The notes under the pieces are model-generated. The model saw only the letters and a list, made by a program, of their open reading frames with translations, was not told the origin of the DNA and did not search any database. Source: Verrucomicrobiota bacterium (GTDB lineage Bacteria > Verrucomicrobiota > Verrucomicrobiia > Limisphaerales > UBA9464). From it: a stretch of 64,000 nt of DNA. Both the position numbers and the translations under genes were made by a program. Location of the stretch: contig JAFLEF010000004.1 of the NCBI GenBank assembly GCA_017309115.1, forward strand, positions 124,001-188,000, given 5' to 3'. Shown piece by piece: positions 33,949-43,995 of the stretch (position 1 is the first letter of the stretch; each line of letters starts with the position of its first letter).

Positions 33949-34776
33949 TCAATGGGAGTGCTGGCCTGCCCACTGCCGCGACCAGCCGTCGCCGCGGGTC
34001 GGTCGGGGTTCGAGTTGGATCGAGGCGTGGAGCATCGCTTCGGCCGTCTCGCCGTAGGGCCCAGTCAAGACAGGCTCGCCGTCAGGTCCCACCAACAGCG
34101 AGCATCCAATGCAGCGGCGCCCAGCCCAGGGTCCGGCGGTGAGTGGACCGACGTTGCTCAGTCCGGCGATCCACATCCGAAAGTCCCGAGCCACCGGCCC
34201 GTAGTTGTCCCGCCAGAGCTGACCATAGGGCTCACGCGCCTGATCGTGATCCGCCGGCACCGCCCAAGCGCACGGCGAAAGAATCAACTGGGCGCCCATA
34301 TAACCGAGGGTCCGGGTGATGACCTGATCCCGAGCAAAGGCATCCGCACAAATCATCAGACCAACCGTTCCCCACGGCGTCGCCACCACGCCCAGACGAT
34401 CGCCGCCCTCGTAGAACGAGTGCCCAATCTCCAACTCGTTCAGTTTGCGATGATGCAGGACCATCTCGCCCTCGGCATTGAGCAGAACCGCGGCGTTGTA
34501 CACAGCGGAGCCCGCCCGTTCGGTCACCCCAGCGCAAAGCCAGACCCGATGACTCCGCGCCCAGGCTCGGAGCGCCGTGACCGTGATTCCCTCCGGAATG
34601 GGCTCCGCCAATTCACGCGCCAAAGGATGCGTCCACCCCACGTCCATCGCCTCTGGCAACACAATCAGTTGCGCGCCCGCCTGAGCTGCCAGAGCGACCT
34701 GCTCGGCAGCCCGCGCCAGATTGGCGTCCCGCTCACCGCCCTCCACCCGCATCTGCACCATGGCCAGGGACAACAT
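33949..34776 (-). CDS. Carbon-nitrogen hydrolase (nitrilase superfamily)
   Basis: This encodes 275 residues from ATG 34776. The catalytic Glu-Lys-Cys triad is E42 (VLPEAMD), K111 (HHRKLNE) and C143 (MICADAF). The enzyme would hydrolyse a C-N bond in an amide, nitrile or carbamoyl substrate in the cytoplasm; the substrate cannot be read from the sequence. A longer start at 34914 would add an arginine-rich leader without homology. The first ~30 codons and the preceding ~45 bp recur as a diverged copy at 43858-43980 at the front of a DUF1573 gene. Confidence 0.9.
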   Translation of the reverse strand: MLSLAMVQMRVEGGERDANLARAAEQVALAAQAGAQLIVLPEAMDVGWTHPLARELAEPIPEGITVTALRAWARSHRVWLCAGVTERAGSAVYNAAVLLNAEGEMVLHHRKLNELEIGHSFYEGGDRLGVVATPWGTVGLMICADAFARDQVITRTLGYMGAQLILSPCAWAVPADHDQAREPYGQLWRDNYGPVARDFRMWIAGLSNVGPLTAGPWAGRRCIGCSLLVGPDGEPVLTGPYGETAEAMLHASIQLEPRPTRGDGWSRQWAGQHSH

Positions 34777-35224
34777 GGCCTCAGCAGAGCAGACCCCGCT
34801 CCCGAAGGAAACCGTTCCGAAACTTCCCAGAGACGTAGGGTCAGCAGGACGATCCTCAGGGCGAGCCTGACGCCTGCTGGCAAATGATCCAATCCAGTTG
34901 CCTCTCCTGCGCACTCACCGCCTCTCACCGCCCCACAGACGTAGATTTAATCCCGCTCGTAGCCGTTATCGACAGTCGGTCTTTGCGGTGCAGGCACTGG
35001 AGTTGAAGCGAAACACCCTGCCAGAAGCTGCGGTTTTTGAATCAACCCGTGCCTTATTTGTTTATAACCGCGAGCTCCGATAATGAGGGATAATGCTTGC
35101 CTTATCGAGATGCCCTAGTTTGAAGTTTCGGAACTCTCCTAATCGTCTCTCCACAATGTCGTGGAACGGAGTCCCGTGAGGATTTCGCTCCGTCTTGTGG
35201 TACTCCAAAAACACCCAACGTCTC
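34777..35224. other. Intergenic region between divergent genes
   Basis: About 450 bp with no convincing gene. It must contain promoters for the nitrilase (minus) and discoidin/LamG (plus) genes. An AT-richer patch at 35030-35110 with two ATAATG copies is a possible promoter zone for the plus-strand gene. No RNA or terminator was seen. Confidence 0.4.
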
Positions 35225-38200
35225 ATGAATCGTTTCCACCGTTTAAAGATTGCCTGCCTACTGGCGGCCGCCTTTTGGGTTGGGGATGCTGTTCTTGCGC
35301 AGAACATCCTCCAACCGGGCGACCCTATCATTGCCTCCTCCGCTAACAGCCCGGGCTCGGAAGCCGCGCCCAACGCGATTGATGGCAAGCCCACCAAGTA
35401 CCTCAATTTCGACACCCGAAACGGCGCTGCGGGCAAGCCATCAGGATTCGTCGTGACCCCCAGTGTGGGCGTCACTCGCATCGTTGGCATCTCCATGCAA
35501 TCCGCCAATGACGCTCCGGAACGGGACCCCAAAGTGGTAACGATCGAGGGCTCGAACGACGCGAACCCCACCTGGGATACCGGAAACTGGGAGTTGATCG
35601 CCCAGCTCAACGACATTCCCGCGTGGTCCGGACGGTTTGAAGTGCAGACCTTCTCATTTCCTAACCTCAAGCCATACAGGCACTATCGTTGGACGGTAGT
35701 CGCTACCCAGAGCGAAAACGGGTGCTGCATGCAAGTTGCCGAGGTAAGCCTGCTCGGAAGTCTACTACCTCAGAATATTGTTCAACCCGGTGACCCAATC
35801 CTGGCCTCCTCTGCCAACAGCCCCGGTTCGGAAGCCGCCCCAAATGCGATCGACGGTAAACCGACGAAGTATCTCAACTTCGATACGAGAAACGGGGCCG
35901 CGGGCAAGCCTTCCGGCTTTGTGGTGACGCCCTCGCTAGGGTCAACCGTGGTCACTGGAATCACGATGCAATCGGCCAATGACGCTCCGGAACGGGACCC
36001 CAAGACAATCACTATCGAGGGATCCAATGACGAAGCTCCCACGTGGGACACCGGAACCTGGGAGCAGATCTATCGCAATGATGCCATCCCTGCTTGGCCC
36101 GCGCGTTTCGAGTTCCAGACCTTCCTGTTCGACAACTTTAAGCCTTTTAAGCACTACCGGTGGACGGTGGTCGCCACCCAGACCGACAACGGCTGCTGCA
36201 TGCAGGTCGCCGAAGTCGCGCTCTTAGGCACGGGTGCTCCGGCCAACATTTTGCAGCCCAGCGACTCCATTCTCGCTTCCTCCGCCAACAGCCCGGGCTC
36301 CGAAGGGGTGGCGAATGCCATCGACAATAAGCCGACCAAGTACCTGAATTTCGATACGAGAAACGGCGCTGCCGGTAAGCCCTCGGGCTTTGTGGTTACG
36401 CCTGGTGTGGGTGCCACGATCATCACCGGAATCGCCATGCAGTCGGCCAACGACAGCCCAGAGCGTGACCCCAAATTCATCACCATCGAAGGTTCCAATA
36501 GCGAAAGCCCGACTTGGGATACCGGTTCGTGGGAATTGGTGTATCAGAATGCCTCCGTGCCGGCGTGGACGGAGCGTTTCCAGTGGCAAGAGTTGTTCTT
36601 TGCGAATTCGAAATCGTACAAGCACTACCGATGGACCGTAGTCGAGACCCAGACCGCGAATGGCTGCTGCATGCAGATCGCCGAAGTGGCGCTGTTGGCG
36701 GTGACCGATAAGCCCGACTGCGACAAGACGCGAATCCTAGTCCAGCCGGTAGACACCTACGTGTTGCCCAATCAGCCGGCGACGTTCTTTGTGACCGTCA
36801 ACGGCCCCTGGCCGCTTCAGTGGTATAAAAACGACGAAGCGATCCCCGGCGCTACTCGGGCGACTTATACAACTGAACCGATAACCGCCGCGAACGCGAA
36901 TGATTTGTATACGGTGAAAATCGTCGGCTGCGAGGAGTCCCGCACCAGCACCGTGGTGAAGGCGATCCTGTTCACGCCGTCGTCGACCAAGAGCATCGGC
37001 ATTAGTTTCATCGGCGGCGGGGCCAATGGTGCGCCCACGTCGATGACGACGAACGATATCGCCGGAATCCAACTCCAAGCTCACTGGAACAACGCGTCGG
37101 GCGCTTCGGGAGATCTTCCCGATTTCAATGCCGACCCGCCGGTTCCGCTGCGCGACAGCGATGGCAATGAGTCGACGCTCACCTTTAACTACAGCACCTC
37201 TGGGACCTGGGGTTCTGGGACAGGTGATCAGTCGGCTACCGCACGAATGCTGAACGGGTTGACGGTTGCCAATCCGGGTGCTCCCCAAACGCTTACCTTC
37301 AGTTCGGTTCCCGCGGGCACGCATTCGATTATTGCCTATCTGGTGGGTATTCCGCTCCAGTTCCAAAACGCCAATTACACGGTCGTCGGCAAGACCACCT
37401 CTACGTACTACGTGCGGGTGATCAATGCGGATGAATACAATGCAGCCCCGGGATTTTACCGCGGCGTCAGCACTAATCCGAACAGTCGCGATCTGGCCAC
37501 CTACGTCCGCTTCGACAATGTGGAGGCCGATGCCGCCGGTACCATTCAACTCCAGTGGGAGACGTTGACTCCGCCGACCTACGATCGCGGGGCGCCGGTT
37601 AATGCCATTCAGTTGTTGTTGAACTCCACTCCCGCGCCGCCGCCGCCAGCCATCACCCTGCAGCCGCAGCCCACGACTGGCCTCGCCAATGGCCAGGTGT
37701 CGCTCTCCGTTACCGCTACCGGAACCGGACTCACCTACCAATGGCGGAAGAACGGACGCAACTTACCTGACGGTGGCAACATCTCGGGGGCGACAACGTC
37801 CACTCTGGTCATCTCCAACCTCAGTCCGGACGACGAGGCCATCTACAACGTGGCCATCTTTAACACCGGCGGCAGTGTGGTGAGCCGGAACGCTTCGGTC
37901 AGCATTTCGCAATTCGCCATTGACGAGGCGCTGGTCGGATACTGGAAGTTCGACCAGTCGAGCGGCGGTTCAGCGGTGAATTCCGTCGCCGGGGGCAGCC
38001 CGGCAACGGTGACCGGATCCGCCAGTTGGGTTCAGGGACAAATCGCCAACGCCTTTGGCTTCGACGGGGCGAGCTACCTCTTCGTGGACAATTATGCCAA
38101 AGCCAATCGGGCCCTCAGCGTTTCCGGTTGGGTGAACGTCGCCGCCGGCGTGGGAGCCGACGTGTCATTTGTTCGCAATGCGATCGGCGGTCTGGGAGTC

Positions 38201-38827
38201 AACCCAGCCGGACAGTTCGAGTTGGGACTGATCTATGACGCCAACACCTTCGAGGCCCGGCTCTCCGCGGCCATCGGCTCCGGACCCAATATCGTTCGGG
38301 CCACCGCGCCCGGAGCCTTCCCGACAGGGGCCTGGCAGCAGGTCGCCTTCACAGCGGACGGCGCGCAGGTGCGACTGTACCTGAACGGTGTGGAAGTAGC
38401 CTCGGCCGACTACCAGGGCGCCATCAACGCGCCCGCCATCCCCTGGCTGTCCATGGGCGCTCGCCTGAGCAATGACGACCAGGAACCTCCGGTTCTAGGT
38501 CCCGATGGCACCAACCCCAACTACCTCACTGGCCCGTTGGATGACCTGGGTATTTGGAACCGCCGCCTATCAGCGGAGGAAGTGTCCCAGATCTTCACGA
38601 TCGGTAAGGCCGGCAAGCCGCTCACCGACGTCGTCATCACTCCGCCGAGCAATCCCACCTTCACGGGATTCAGGGTGAACCCTGACGGCAGTGTGACAGT
38701 GTCCTGGACGGGTGGAATCCTTGAGGCCAGTGGGACTCTGAATGGAACCTACGTCCCGACGGGTCTCACCAGTCCGGCGACCTTCACCCCGGCGACGCCA
38801 AATTGGTTCGGTCGCGTGAGGAATTAG
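35225..38827 (+). CDS. Secreted protein with three discoidin-like repeats, Ig-like and LamG domains
   Basis: This encodes 1200 residues from ATG 35225, followed by a signal peptide ending at VLAQ (residue 26). Three near-identical 157-residue repeats (27-183, 184-340, 341 to about 495) each hold SSANSPGSE, NAIDGKPTKYLNFDTRNG and HYRWTVV...NGCCMQVAEV, a pattern like F5/8-type discoidin domains that bind sugars. An Ig-like domain (about 505-580), a beta-rich region, a second Ig-like domain (about 800-895) and a LamG/concanavalin-like domain (about 905-1120, GYWKFDQSSGG) follow. It is likely a cell-surface or extracellular carbohydrate-binding protein. Confidence 0.82.
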   Translation: MNRFHRLKIACLLAAAFWVGDAVLAQNILQPGDPIIASSANSPGSEAAPNAIDGKPTKYLNFDTRNGAAGKPSGFVVTPSVGVTRIVGISMQSANDAPERDPKVVTIEGSNDANPTWDTGNWELIAQLNDIPAWSGRFEVQTFSFPNLKPYRHYRWTVVATQSENGCCMQVAEVSLLGSLLPQNIVQPGDPILASSANSPGSEAAPNAIDGKPTKYLNFDTRNGAAGKPSGFVVTPSLGSTVVTGITMQSANDAPERDPKTITIEGSNDEAPTWDTGTWEQIYRNDAIPAWPARFEFQTFLFDNFKPFKHYRWTVVATQTDNGCCMQVAEVALLGTGAPANILQPSDSILASSANSPGSEGVANAIDNKPTKYLNFDTRNGAAGKPSGFVVTPGVGATIITGIAMQSANDSPERDPKFITIEGSNSESPTWDTGSWELVYQNASVPAWTERFQWQELFFANSKSYKHYRWTVVETQTANGCCMQIAEVALLAVTDKPDCDKTRILVQPVDTYVLPNQPATFFVTVNGPWPLQWYKNDEAIPGATRATYTTEPITAANANDLYTVKIVGCEESRTSTVVKAILFTPSSTKSIGISFIGGGANGAPTSMTTNDIAGIQLQAHWNNASGASGDLPDFNADPPVPLRDSDGNESTLTFNYSTSGTWGSGTGDQSATARMLNGLTVANPGAPQTLTFSSVPAGTHSIIAYLVGIPLQFQNANYTVVGKTTSTYYVRVINADEYNAAPGFYRGVSTNPNSRDLATYVRFDNVEADAAGTIQLQWETLTPPTYDRGAPVNAIQLLLNSTPAPPPPAITLQPQPTTGLANGQVSLSVTATGTGLTYQWRKNGRNLPDGGNISGATTSTLVISNLSPDDEAIYNVAIFNTGGSVVSRNASVSISQFAIDEALVGYWKFDQSSGGSAVNSVAGGSPATVTGSASWVQGQIANAFGFDGASYLFVDNYAKANRALSVSGWVNVAAGVGADVSFVRNAIGGLGVNPAGQFELGLIYDANTFEARLSAAIGSGPNIVRATAPGAFPTGAWQQVAFTADGAQVRLYLNGVEVASADYQGAINAPAIPWLSMGARLSNDDQEPPVLGPDGTNPNYLTGPLDDLGIWNRRLSAEEVSQIFTIGKAGKPLTDVVITPPSNPTFTGFRVNPDGSVTVSWTGGILEASGTLNGTYVPTGLTSPATFTPATPNWFGRVRN
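35303..36703 (+). repeat. Three tandem 471-bp coding repeats
   Basis: Units start at 35303, 35774 and 36245. The first two are exactly 471 bp long, and all three are highly similar at the DNA level, including the 3' stretch AACGGCTGCTGCATGCAG. The equal lengths without indels point to recent internal duplication. Confidence 0.85.
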
Positions 38828-38854
38828 TCATTCCGAAGCCATCGGATGTCTCAG

Positions 38855-38887
38855 GAAGCCGGACCTCAGGGTCCGGCTTCTTTTTTT
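38855..38887 (+). terminator. Rho-independent terminator
   Basis: A perfect 11-bp stem, GAAGCCGGACC (38855-38865) with GGTCCGGCTTC (38870-38880), has a TCAG loop and is followed by seven T (38881-38887). It lies 28 bp after the stop of the discoidin/LamG gene. Confidence 0.93.
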
Positions 38888-39023
38888 GGGGGTTCCAATA
38901 GAGTTCCTTGACTGCCTGAGGAACCCGCCGGTTGTCTTACTGCACAACGCCTCACTCGTTTCGACACCCCATCGCTTCATGCCCTTGAGTTCGACCGCTT
39001 CACCGAACCTTTCCCAAGCTGGG

Positions 39024-42000
39024 ATGGCTCGCGCCAAACGTGCGTCGCTAGGGCTCGGCGGGAGGCTACCTGGGATTCTTTGGGTCTTCCTAGCGACCGT
39101 TTTCGGCAACGGGGTGGGAGCTGGGGATTGGCAGAGAAGTCCCGCCGGGCGCTGGGCTGAACTTCCCGTTCCCCAGACGGGCAAAATTGGCTTTACTCGA
39201 TTGGACAACGCCCGCACGGGCATCCGATTCACTAACGTTCTAGACGAACTCAGCGGCGCCGCCAACCGAGTGCTTTACAACGGAGCGGGCTTGGCAGCGG
39301 GTGATGCGGATGGCGACGGACTTCCTGACCTTTTTTTCTGCAATCTCAGCGGGAACAACCGGCTCTATCGAAATAAGGGGGGATGGCGGTTTGAAGACGT
39401 CACCGAATCCGCTGGCCTGGGCACCTCAACACCCGGGACCCGCGGCGCAGTATTCGCCGACCTCAATGGCGATGGCGCCTTGGACCTACTGATTTCCATC
39501 AATGGCCGCGGGGTACAATGCCATCTGAACGACGGCCAAGGGCGATTCCACGACGCGACCGCCCGAGCGGGAACGGCCAGTGACGCCGGGAGCACCACCC
39601 TGGCGCTGGCGGATGTGGACGGTGATGGAAGCCTCGATCTCTACATTGCCAACTACCGGACGGAGGATATTCGCGACCGAGGACAGGTGCGCATCCGGAT
39701 GGTTCAAGGCCGTCCGGTCATGGTGGGCGAGGACCCTCATCGATTCACAATGATCCAAGGCCGACTGGAGGAGCGCGGGCAACCCGACCGGCTGCTGCTC
39801 AATGACGGCACAGGAAAATTTCGCGACGTGTCTTGGACTGGTGGACAGTTTTTGGACGAAACGGGGAAACCCCTTAGTGAGCCTCCGCGCGATTGGGGAT
39901 TGGCGGCCACTTTTCGCGATATCAATGGCGATCACGCTCCGGACCTGTATGTCTGCAACGATTACTGGACGCCGGACCGTTTGTGGATCAATGACGGAAC
40001 CGGACGCTTTCGGGCGGTGGAGGCCAAGGCGCTCCGGCACCAGAGCGCGAGTTCGATGGGGGTGGATTTCGCTGATGTGGATCGCGACGGTTTCCTCGAT
40101 TTTTTTGTGGTGGATATGCTCAGCCGACATCCGGCGCTGCGGAAACGCCAGAAGTTTGCCCAGGAAGCGGCCATGACTGCCTTGGGTCTGCGGGAGGAGC
40201 GACCCCAGTTGGTTCACAATACGCTTTTTCTCAACCGGGGCGACGGCTCCTTCGCTGAGATTGCCCATTTTGCCAACCTGCAGGCCACGGATTGGTCGTG
40301 GGCGCCCCTCTTTCTGGATGTGGACCTGGATGGATTCGAGGACCTGTTGGTGGGAGCTGGCCACTTCCGGGACGTCCAGGATTTCGACGCTGAAGCACAG
40401 ATCCAAGCGCGGCAGCATTCCTGGGAAAAAATTCCCAGCGAAGCAGAACGTCAACGGGCATTCACCCGCGAACTCCTGGAGCATTATCGACTGTATCCCA
40501 ACCTGCGGATGCCGATCGGCGCTTTTCGTAATCGGGGTGACACCACATTCGAAGAGGTGACCTCGGCGTGGGGTTTAGATTCTCCAGGTGTGCATCAGGG
40601 ATTGGTCTATGCCGACTTCGATCGCGACGGGGATCTGGATCTGGCGGTGAACAGTTTGAATGACGCCGCGTCGTTGTGGAACAATGACAGTCCAGCCCCT
40701 CGGATCTCGGTCCGAGTTAAGGGTTCTTCAGGAAATGCCCAGGCCATTGGGGCAACCGTCTCGCTCCGTGGGGGAGCGGTACCGATTCAGAGCACAGAAA
40801 TTGTTTCAGGCGGTAGGTACCTCTCTGGATGTGACACCGAGGTCAGTTTTGCGTGTGGGAATTCCCCGACCAACCTGACGCTCCAGGTGGTGTGGCGCGA
40901 CGGCTCGGGCACGACCGTGTCGAATCTCACCGCCAACCGCATCTATGAGATCCAGCCTTCGAGCATCCGGCCACCCTCCTTTGAGATCGCCCCGCCGACT
41001 CCGCCGCTGTTTGCGGCGGTAGACCTCAAATCGGAGTTGGAAGCCCGGGAAGTAGCCTTTGACGATTTAGGACGCCAACCCCTACTGCCCCACCGCTTAA
41101 GTCAACTTGGCCCGGGGGTTGCCTGGATGGATTTGAATGGCGATGGCCATACGGATCTCGCGGTCGGGGCCGGTCGAGGTTCCACGCCTACGGTCCGACT
41201 CGGCGACGGACGGGGCGGGATGTCGCCGACTCTAACTGTCGCCGGTCTGGAGCTACCAGACGATACCGGTGGCCTCCTCGGGTGGGTCGAAGGTGGGACT
41301 CACCGGTGGATGACGGCACTTACTGGGTATGAGGTATCCAAGGTCCCGTCGGTGCTGTCCTTCGGCCTCGTTGAGGGTCAACTTACGATGGAAGCACCGG
41401 CCGTGGCGCAGGTCGGACCGGCCGGCGCATTGGCATTCGGGGATCCGCGAGGAACGGGCCGCGTGGCGCTTTTCGTTGCGGGCGGAGTGCTGCCGGGCCG
41501 CTATCCCTTGGGCGCCCCTTCGCGATTGTTTTGGCGAGAAGGCGCCCAGTGGGTTCCCGACATGGCCAACAATGTCTTGTTCGAAAATCTCGGCATTGTG
41601 AACGCCGCCGTGTGGACCGACCTCGATGGGGATGGTCTGGCAGAACTGGTGCTGGCTTGCGAGTGGGGACCGGTGCGCGTCTTCAAAATGCGGGGCACCG
41701 GATGGTTCGAGGCGACGTCCGAATGGGGCTTGGATCGCCTCACTGGACTGTGGAGGGGCGTGACGGCGGGAGACTTTAATCAAGATGGACGCATGGATTT
41801 GGCCGCGTCCAACTGGGGCCTCAACAGTCCCTTTCGAGCTTCCGAGAGCCGCCCCTTGACGTTGGCCTATGGCCAATTGAATCAACCCGGAGTTTGGGAT
41901 GTCATCGAAACCGAGTGGGTCGAAAACCAACTGGTTCCCCGACGTTCGTTGATGGCCTTGTCGCGGACCCTCCCATTTCTGACGGAACGGTTTGAGTCTC

Positions 42001-42737
42001 ACCGGGCCTTCAGTGAGGCGACGCTGGAAGAGGTGCTTGGCGAACGGATGCCCTTGAGCCGTCAGGTCCGGGCGAACTGCCTCGCAACGACTCTTTTTCT
42101 CAACACCGGAGCCGGGTTTCAGGCGGTCGCATTGCCGCGCGATGCCCAGCTTGCCCCGGCTTTCGGGGTGACCGTCGCCGACTTCGACGGGGACGGCTCC
42201 GAGGACATTTTCTTAAGTCAAAACTTCCTCGCCACGGGTTCGGAACTGCCCCCGATGGACGCGGGCGTCGGTCTGTTGTTGCGGGGGGATGGACGTGGCG
42301 GATGGACGGCGATGCAGCCAGCGGCGGCGGGTGTTCGGGTGTGGGGCGACCAGCGAGGGACAGCGGTGGCCGATTTTGACGAAGACGGGCGGACGGACTT
42401 GACGGTCGCGTCTTCAGGCGAACCCGTTCGGCTTTTCCGCAACGTTGGAGCAAGGCCAGGGTTGCGGGTTCGCTTGCGGGGGCGTCGTGAGAATCCGGAT
42501 GGCATCGGCGCGGTGCTCCGGTGGCAAACGGGCGAATCCTTGGGACCAGCGCGGGAACTTCACGCCGGATCTGGGTACTGGTCGCAAGACAGCGCCACCG
42601 TGGTCCTCAGTCGGCTAAGCGAACTGGGCAGCGTCTGGGTACGCTGGCCCGGCGGACGGGTCACGTCCACTCCCGTGCCCGCCGGGGTCGCCGAGATCGT
42701 CATAGGCCAAGACGGTGCTCTCGTTTCGAGCCGCTAA
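39024..42737 (+). CDS. FG-GAP/VCBS repeat protein of the CRTAC1 type (ASPIC/UnbV)
   Basis: This encodes 1237 residues from ATG 39024, which precedes a good signal peptide (GRLPGILWVFLATVFG); an earlier in-frame start at 38886 overlaps the upstream terminator. Repeated calcium-binding propeller blades are obvious: DADGDGLPDLFF, DLNGDGALDLLI, DVDGDGSLDLYI, DRDGFLDFFV, DFDRDGDLDLAV, DLNGDGHTDLAV, DFDGDGSEDIFL, DFDEDGRTDLTV. ASPIC/UnbV-like segments close each half (GSSGNAQAIGATVSLR; RENPDGIGAVLRW ... GSVWVRWPGG). The protein appears to be two CRTAC1-like units in tandem. Extracellular location; the function is not known. Confidence 0.88.
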   Translation: MARAKRASLGLGGRLPGILWVFLATVFGNGVGAGDWQRSPAGRWAELPVPQTGKIGFTRLDNARTGIRFTNVLDELSGAANRVLYNGAGLAAGDADGDGLPDLFFCNLSGNNRLYRNKGGWRFEDVTESAGLGTSTPGTRGAVFADLNGDGALDLLISINGRGVQCHLNDGQGRFHDATARAGTASDAGSTTLALADVDGDGSLDLYIANYRTEDIRDRGQVRIRMVQGRPVMVGEDPHRFTMIQGRLEERGQPDRLLLNDGTGKFRDVSWTGGQFLDETGKPLSEPPRDWGLAATFRDINGDHAPDLYVCNDYWTPDRLWINDGTGRFRAVEAKALRHQSASSMGVDFADVDRDGFLDFFVVDMLSRHPALRKRQKFAQEAAMTALGLREERPQLVHNTLFLNRGDGSFAEIAHFANLQATDWSWAPLFLDVDLDGFEDLLVGAGHFRDVQDFDAEAQIQARQHSWEKIPSEAERQRAFTRELLEHYRLYPNLRMPIGAFRNRGDTTFEEVTSAWGLDSPGVHQGLVYADFDRDGDLDLAVNSLNDAASLWNNDSPAPRISVRVKGSSGNAQAIGATVSLRGGAVPIQSTEIVSGGRYLSGCDTEVSFACGNSPTNLTLQVVWRDGSGTTVSNLTANRIYEIQPSSIRPPSFEIAPPTPPLFAAVDLKSELEAREVAFDDLGRQPLLPHRLSQLGPGVAWMDLNGDGHTDLAVGAGRGSTPTVRLGDGRGGMSPTLTVAGLELPDDTGGLLGWVEGGTHRWMTALTGYEVSKVPSVLSFGLVEGQLTMEAPAVAQVGPAGALAFGDPRGTGRVALFVAGGVLPGRYPLGAPSRLFWREGAQWVPDMANNVLFENLGIVNAAVWTDLDGDGLAELVLACEWGPVRVFKMRGTGWFEATSEWGLDRLTGLWRGVTAGDFNQDGRMDLAASNWGLNSPFRASESRPLTLAYGQLNQPGVWDVIETEWVENQLVPRRSLMALSRTLPFLTERFESHRAFSEATLEEVLGERMPLSRQVRANCLATTLFLNTGAGFQAVALPRDAQLAPAFGVTVADFDGDGSEDIFLSQNFLATGSELPPMDAGVGLLLRGDGRGGWTAMQPAAAGVRVWGDQRGTAVADFDEDGRTDLTVASSGEPVRLFRNVGARPGLRVRLRGRRENPDGIGAVLRWQTGESLGPARELHAGSGYWSQDSATVVLSRLSELGSVWVRWPGGRVTSTPVPAGVAEIVIGQDGALVSSR

Positions 42738-42764
42738 GCCACGCCACGATATTCTCGAGGTTTT

Positions 42765-42787
42765 GAACACACACCACTCGTGTGTTC
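42765..42787. other. Hairpin between convergent genes
   Basis: GAACACAC (42765-42772) and GTGTGTTC (42780-42787) form an 8-bp stem with a 7-nt loop between the stops of the CRTAC1 and DUF1573 genes. No T tract follows on either strand, so a terminator role is uncertain. Confidence 0.45.
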
Positions 42788-42791
42788 GAGT

Positions 42792-43937
42792 TCACCGATT
42801 GGGCGTAAGAGTGGCCTGGGGGGCAGAGGGCGGCATGACCATCAATGGAATTCGAACCAGCGGATACTGCGGGTGATTCGATTTCAGCGTTACTTCGGCT
42901 TTGCCCTCGGCGGGAAAGACAAAACCCGGTGCCAAGGTGACAGTTAGGATAAAGTGCCTGCCGGGCTTGATTTCACTCAGTGTCGCGGAAGCTCCCTTCA
43001 GGTTCACGACAGGGGCCTCTAACAGGAGTGGATCGGGGGCGTAGCCGCGGATTTCTACGGATTGGGAGGCCGACGCCGATAATGGGCCCGCCGGGACCCG
43101 AAGCGTTCGAGGCGAAAGTGAGACGGGAGCTGGGGCGAGAACATGGACCGGAACTTCTAGAAGTGGCATGGCATCCGAGGAGGTTTTCATGGTCAACTTC
43201 CCCACAATATTGGCCAGCTTCGGTGGGGGGATCACGTGCACCGTGAGGTCAAACTCTCGGCCAGGGACGACGGGCACCACTTCGGCAGTTAACGCTGGAT
43301 GGCTGCTGGTGGGCGCGGCGAGTTCCAGGGGTTCGTCGATCTGGCTGACAATTCGCACAGTGAGGGCGGATCGTGCCGCGTCATCAGGGTAGTACTCGAA
43401 GACCGCGGCCGCAGGTCGCACCTCGATGGGTCGCCAGACGTCGGCCTTTAACCGGAGTACCACCGACACCGGCTCCGGGCCTTTGCCGGTAACAGTGATG
43501 GTCTCCGTCACTTGCCCGCTATAGCTCACCGTATGGAACTGGAAAGGAATCGCACCGACTTCCCCCGGACCGATCCGGGTGGGCCAACGACCCAACTCCA
43601 CGCAACTGCAGGAAGTCTGCACCAAATCGATTTCGATCGCTCCCGGTCCTGTATTGGTGAAGGTAAAGGCGTTCGGCAGCAATTCTCCGCCCCGGACGCG
43701 TCCGAAATCGTGTTCGGTTTCTGAAAACCGAAGGTCGAGTGGAGTCGACTTGAGCGTCGGAGTTGATGGGGTATCACCGAGGAGTACTCCCGTCGCTAGG
43801 AGGAAGGAACCAATCCATGATCCCGCAAAGGCCCGGATGCCGGGAGCAACCTGACCTACCTGCTCGGCGGCCCGCAGACGGTTGGCCGCGAATTCACCAC
43901 CTTCCAACCGCATCTGCACCATGGCCAGGAACAACAT
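42792..43937 (-). CDS. DUF1573 domain protein with chimeric N-terminus
   Basis: This encodes 381 residues from ATG 43937. Residues 1 to about 29 (MLFLAMVQMRLEGGE...RAAEQV) copy the start of the nitrilase-family enzyme at 34776, then a hydrophobic signal-like segment (about 40-55, WIGSFLLATGVLLG) and a DUF1573 domain follow (about 68-160, FSETEHDFGRV..., VQTSCSCVE), plus two further Ig-like repeats. No ATG, GTG or TTG lies between the nitrilase-derived part and the hydrophobic segment, so translation apparently uses the captured start. DUF1573 proteins are exported with Ig-like folds and unknown role. It follows the cbb3 gene cluster by 58 bp. Confidence 0.75.
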   Translation of the reverse strand: MLFLAMVQMRLEGGEFAANRLRAAEQVGQVAPGIRAFAGSWIGSFLLATGVLLGDTPSTPTLKSTPLDLRFSETEHDFGRVRGGELLPNAFTFTNTGPGAIEIDLVQTSCSCVELGRWPTRIGPGEVGAIPFQFHTVSYSGQVTETITVTGKGPEPVSVVLRLKADVWRPIEVRPAAAVFEYYPDDAARSALTVRIVSQIDEPLELAAPTSSHPALTAEVVPVVPGREFDLTVHVIPPPKLANIVGKLTMKTSSDAMPLLEVPVHVLAPAPVSLSPRTLRVPAGPLSASASQSVEIRGYAPDPLLLEAPVVNLKGASATLSEIKPGRHFILTVTLAPGFVFPAEGKAEVTLKSNHPQYPLVRIPLMVMPPSAPQATLTPNR

Positions 43938-43995
43938 GGCCTCAGCAGAGCAGACCCCGCTCCCAAAAGAAACCGTCTCGAACCACCCCGAAATC

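Noticed and set aside
42765-42787. Bidirectional terminator
   Set aside because: The hairpin has no T tract on the exit side of either gene, so it is listed only as a hairpin.
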